This document shows, in pieces, positions 63,488 to 64,000 of a stretch of DNA of 64,000 nt. Made by a program: the position numbers and the translations under genes. The DNA comes from Actinospica robiniae DSM 44927 (lineage in GTDB: Bacteria; Actinomycetota; Actinomycetes; Streptomycetales; Catenulisporaceae): positions 5,500,154-5,564,153 of the forward strand of contig NZ_KI632511.1 of assembly GCF_000504285.1 (NCBI RefSeq), written 5' to 3'. Position 1 is the stretch's first letter, and every line of letters begins with the position of its first letter. Under the pieces are notes generated by a model. It was given only the letters and a program-made list of their open reading frames with translations. It was not told the origin of the DNA and made no database searches.

Positions 63488-64000
63488 ATGACGCTGCCGC
63501 CGTGTGCCGACCCCGCCGCGACCTGCGCCGGCGCCTGCGTCGGGCTCGGCGCGAGCGCACCGGCGGCCACCCGCGGCTGGCTGCTGATCGAACACGCCGG
63601 ACCGTGGCCCGCATTCGGCTATCCGAGTGACCTCCCGGCCGGCCTGGCGCGGTCCGCCGAGCGGCTGCTGGGTCACGGCGTGCGCCCGCAGCTGATCCGG
63701 CGCACGGACCGCCTCGGACGGCGCGGAGACGGCGTGCGCGCCGTCTTCCTGGCGGGCGGAGACGCCGCGGGATCGACCTGGATCGAGCGGGTCGATCCGG
63801 CACTGCTGACGGACCGTCACCCTGGCTCTCGACTGAACTCTGCGACGTTCCGTACCGCGCAGGCACCGGGCCTCGGGCGAGCCGCCGGGCCGCTGCTTCT
63901 GGTGTGCACGCACGGCCGGCGCGAGGTGAGCTGCGCCCGCTTCGGCCGGCCGGTCGCAGTGGCCTTGGCCGCCCGTTTCGGTCCGCTGGTCTGGGAGACC
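63488..64000 (+). CDS. Sucrase/ferredoxin-like protein, 3' end outside window
   Basis: The first 171 residues are seen and the frame runs off the window. The start ATG 63488 has GGGAGG upstream. The protein opens with a Cys-rich segment (CADPAATCAGACVG), continues RGWLLIEHAGPWPAFGYP, and carries LLLVCTHGRREVSCARFGRP, the CTHG...C...RP motif of the thioredoxin-like [2Fe-2S] ferredoxin fold of this family. In actinobacteria such genes are often near siderophore loci. The iron box upstream indicates repression by iron, probably through the DtxR-like protein at 49211. Confidence 0.88.
   Translation, partial: MTLPPCADPAATCAGACVGLGASAPAATRGWLLIEHAGPWPAFGYPSDLPAGLARSAERLLGHGVRPQLIRRTDRLGRRGDGVRAVFLAGGDAAGSTWIERVDPALLTDRHPGSRLNSATFRTAQAPGLGRAAGPLLLVCTHGRREVSCARFGRPVAVALAARFGPLVWET

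Overview
The window is a very GC-rich stretch of actinobacterial chromosome. Evidence for this: frequent GTG starts, several genes with a -10 box placed 6-7 nt before the start codon (leaderless pattern), ftsEX-smpB-tmRNA, a giant NAD-glutamate dehydrogenase, FHA and Ser/Thr-kinase signalling, DtxR-type iron control, DUF501/DUF2530/DUF3027/Rv3235-type genes, and the futalosine route to menaquinone. Gene content resembles Streptomyces, but the order is rearranged. A Catenulisporales or Streptomycetales-like organism is my best inference, not a proven placement. I see no insertion sequence, prophage, CRISPR array or tRNA. It reads as core chromosome with small lineage-specific insertions.

Layout. 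1-6.5 kb: a 5'-truncated DUF2786 gene, tmRNA, an NADP oxidoreductase, smpB, ftsX, ftsE, a small zinc-ribbon membrane protein and prfB. 6.5-14.2 kb: two membrane Ser/Thr kinases, divergent from a large FHA/FtsK-like protein whose ATPase motifs look dead, then a frameshifted SMI1/KNR4 gene. 14.2-23.4 kb: NAD-GDH, a DUF6912-like gene, a patatin-like lipase, a membrane DUF2156 protein and an Rv3235-family gene. 23.5-30.6 kb: secA, a GNAT acetyltransferase, then ppx, DUF501, ftsB/divIC and eno, the last four transcribed leftward from eno. 30.7-37.5 kb: a P450, tatA, mazG and mfd. 37.9-46.4 kb: a SUKH protein with an N-terminal nuclease-toxin-like domain, ppc, a gene-free gap with a dense cluster of DnaA boxes, purU, a CbiX-type chelatase, a HemD-like winged-helix regulator and a Gln/Pro-rich membrane protein. 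46.7-49.0 kb: an NsdA-like regulator divergent from a degenerate prim-pol protein. 49.2-58.2 kb: DtxR/DmdR-like regulator, pdxH, citrate synthase, serC, a secreted serine hydrolase, thpR, an MFS exporter and an NCS2 purine permease. 58.2-64 kb: DUF2530, DUF3027, an MFS-like protein, mqnB-mqnD, a cold-shock protein and, running off the end, a sucrase/ferredoxin-like gene preceded by an iron box.

How genes connect. tmRNA, SmpB and RF2 serve ribosome rescue and termination; FtsEX and FtsB/DivIC serve division. The CbiX protein and HemD-like regulator suggest siroheme or nitrogen control. The DtxR-like regulator could bind the iron box at 63411. PdxH makes the PLP that SerC uses.

The observations I consider most worth following are the DnaA-box cluster in the convergent ppc-purU gap, the toxin-immunity fusion at 37.9 kb with altered nuclease residues, and the FHA/FtsK protein lacking both the Walker A lysine and the Walker B glutamate.
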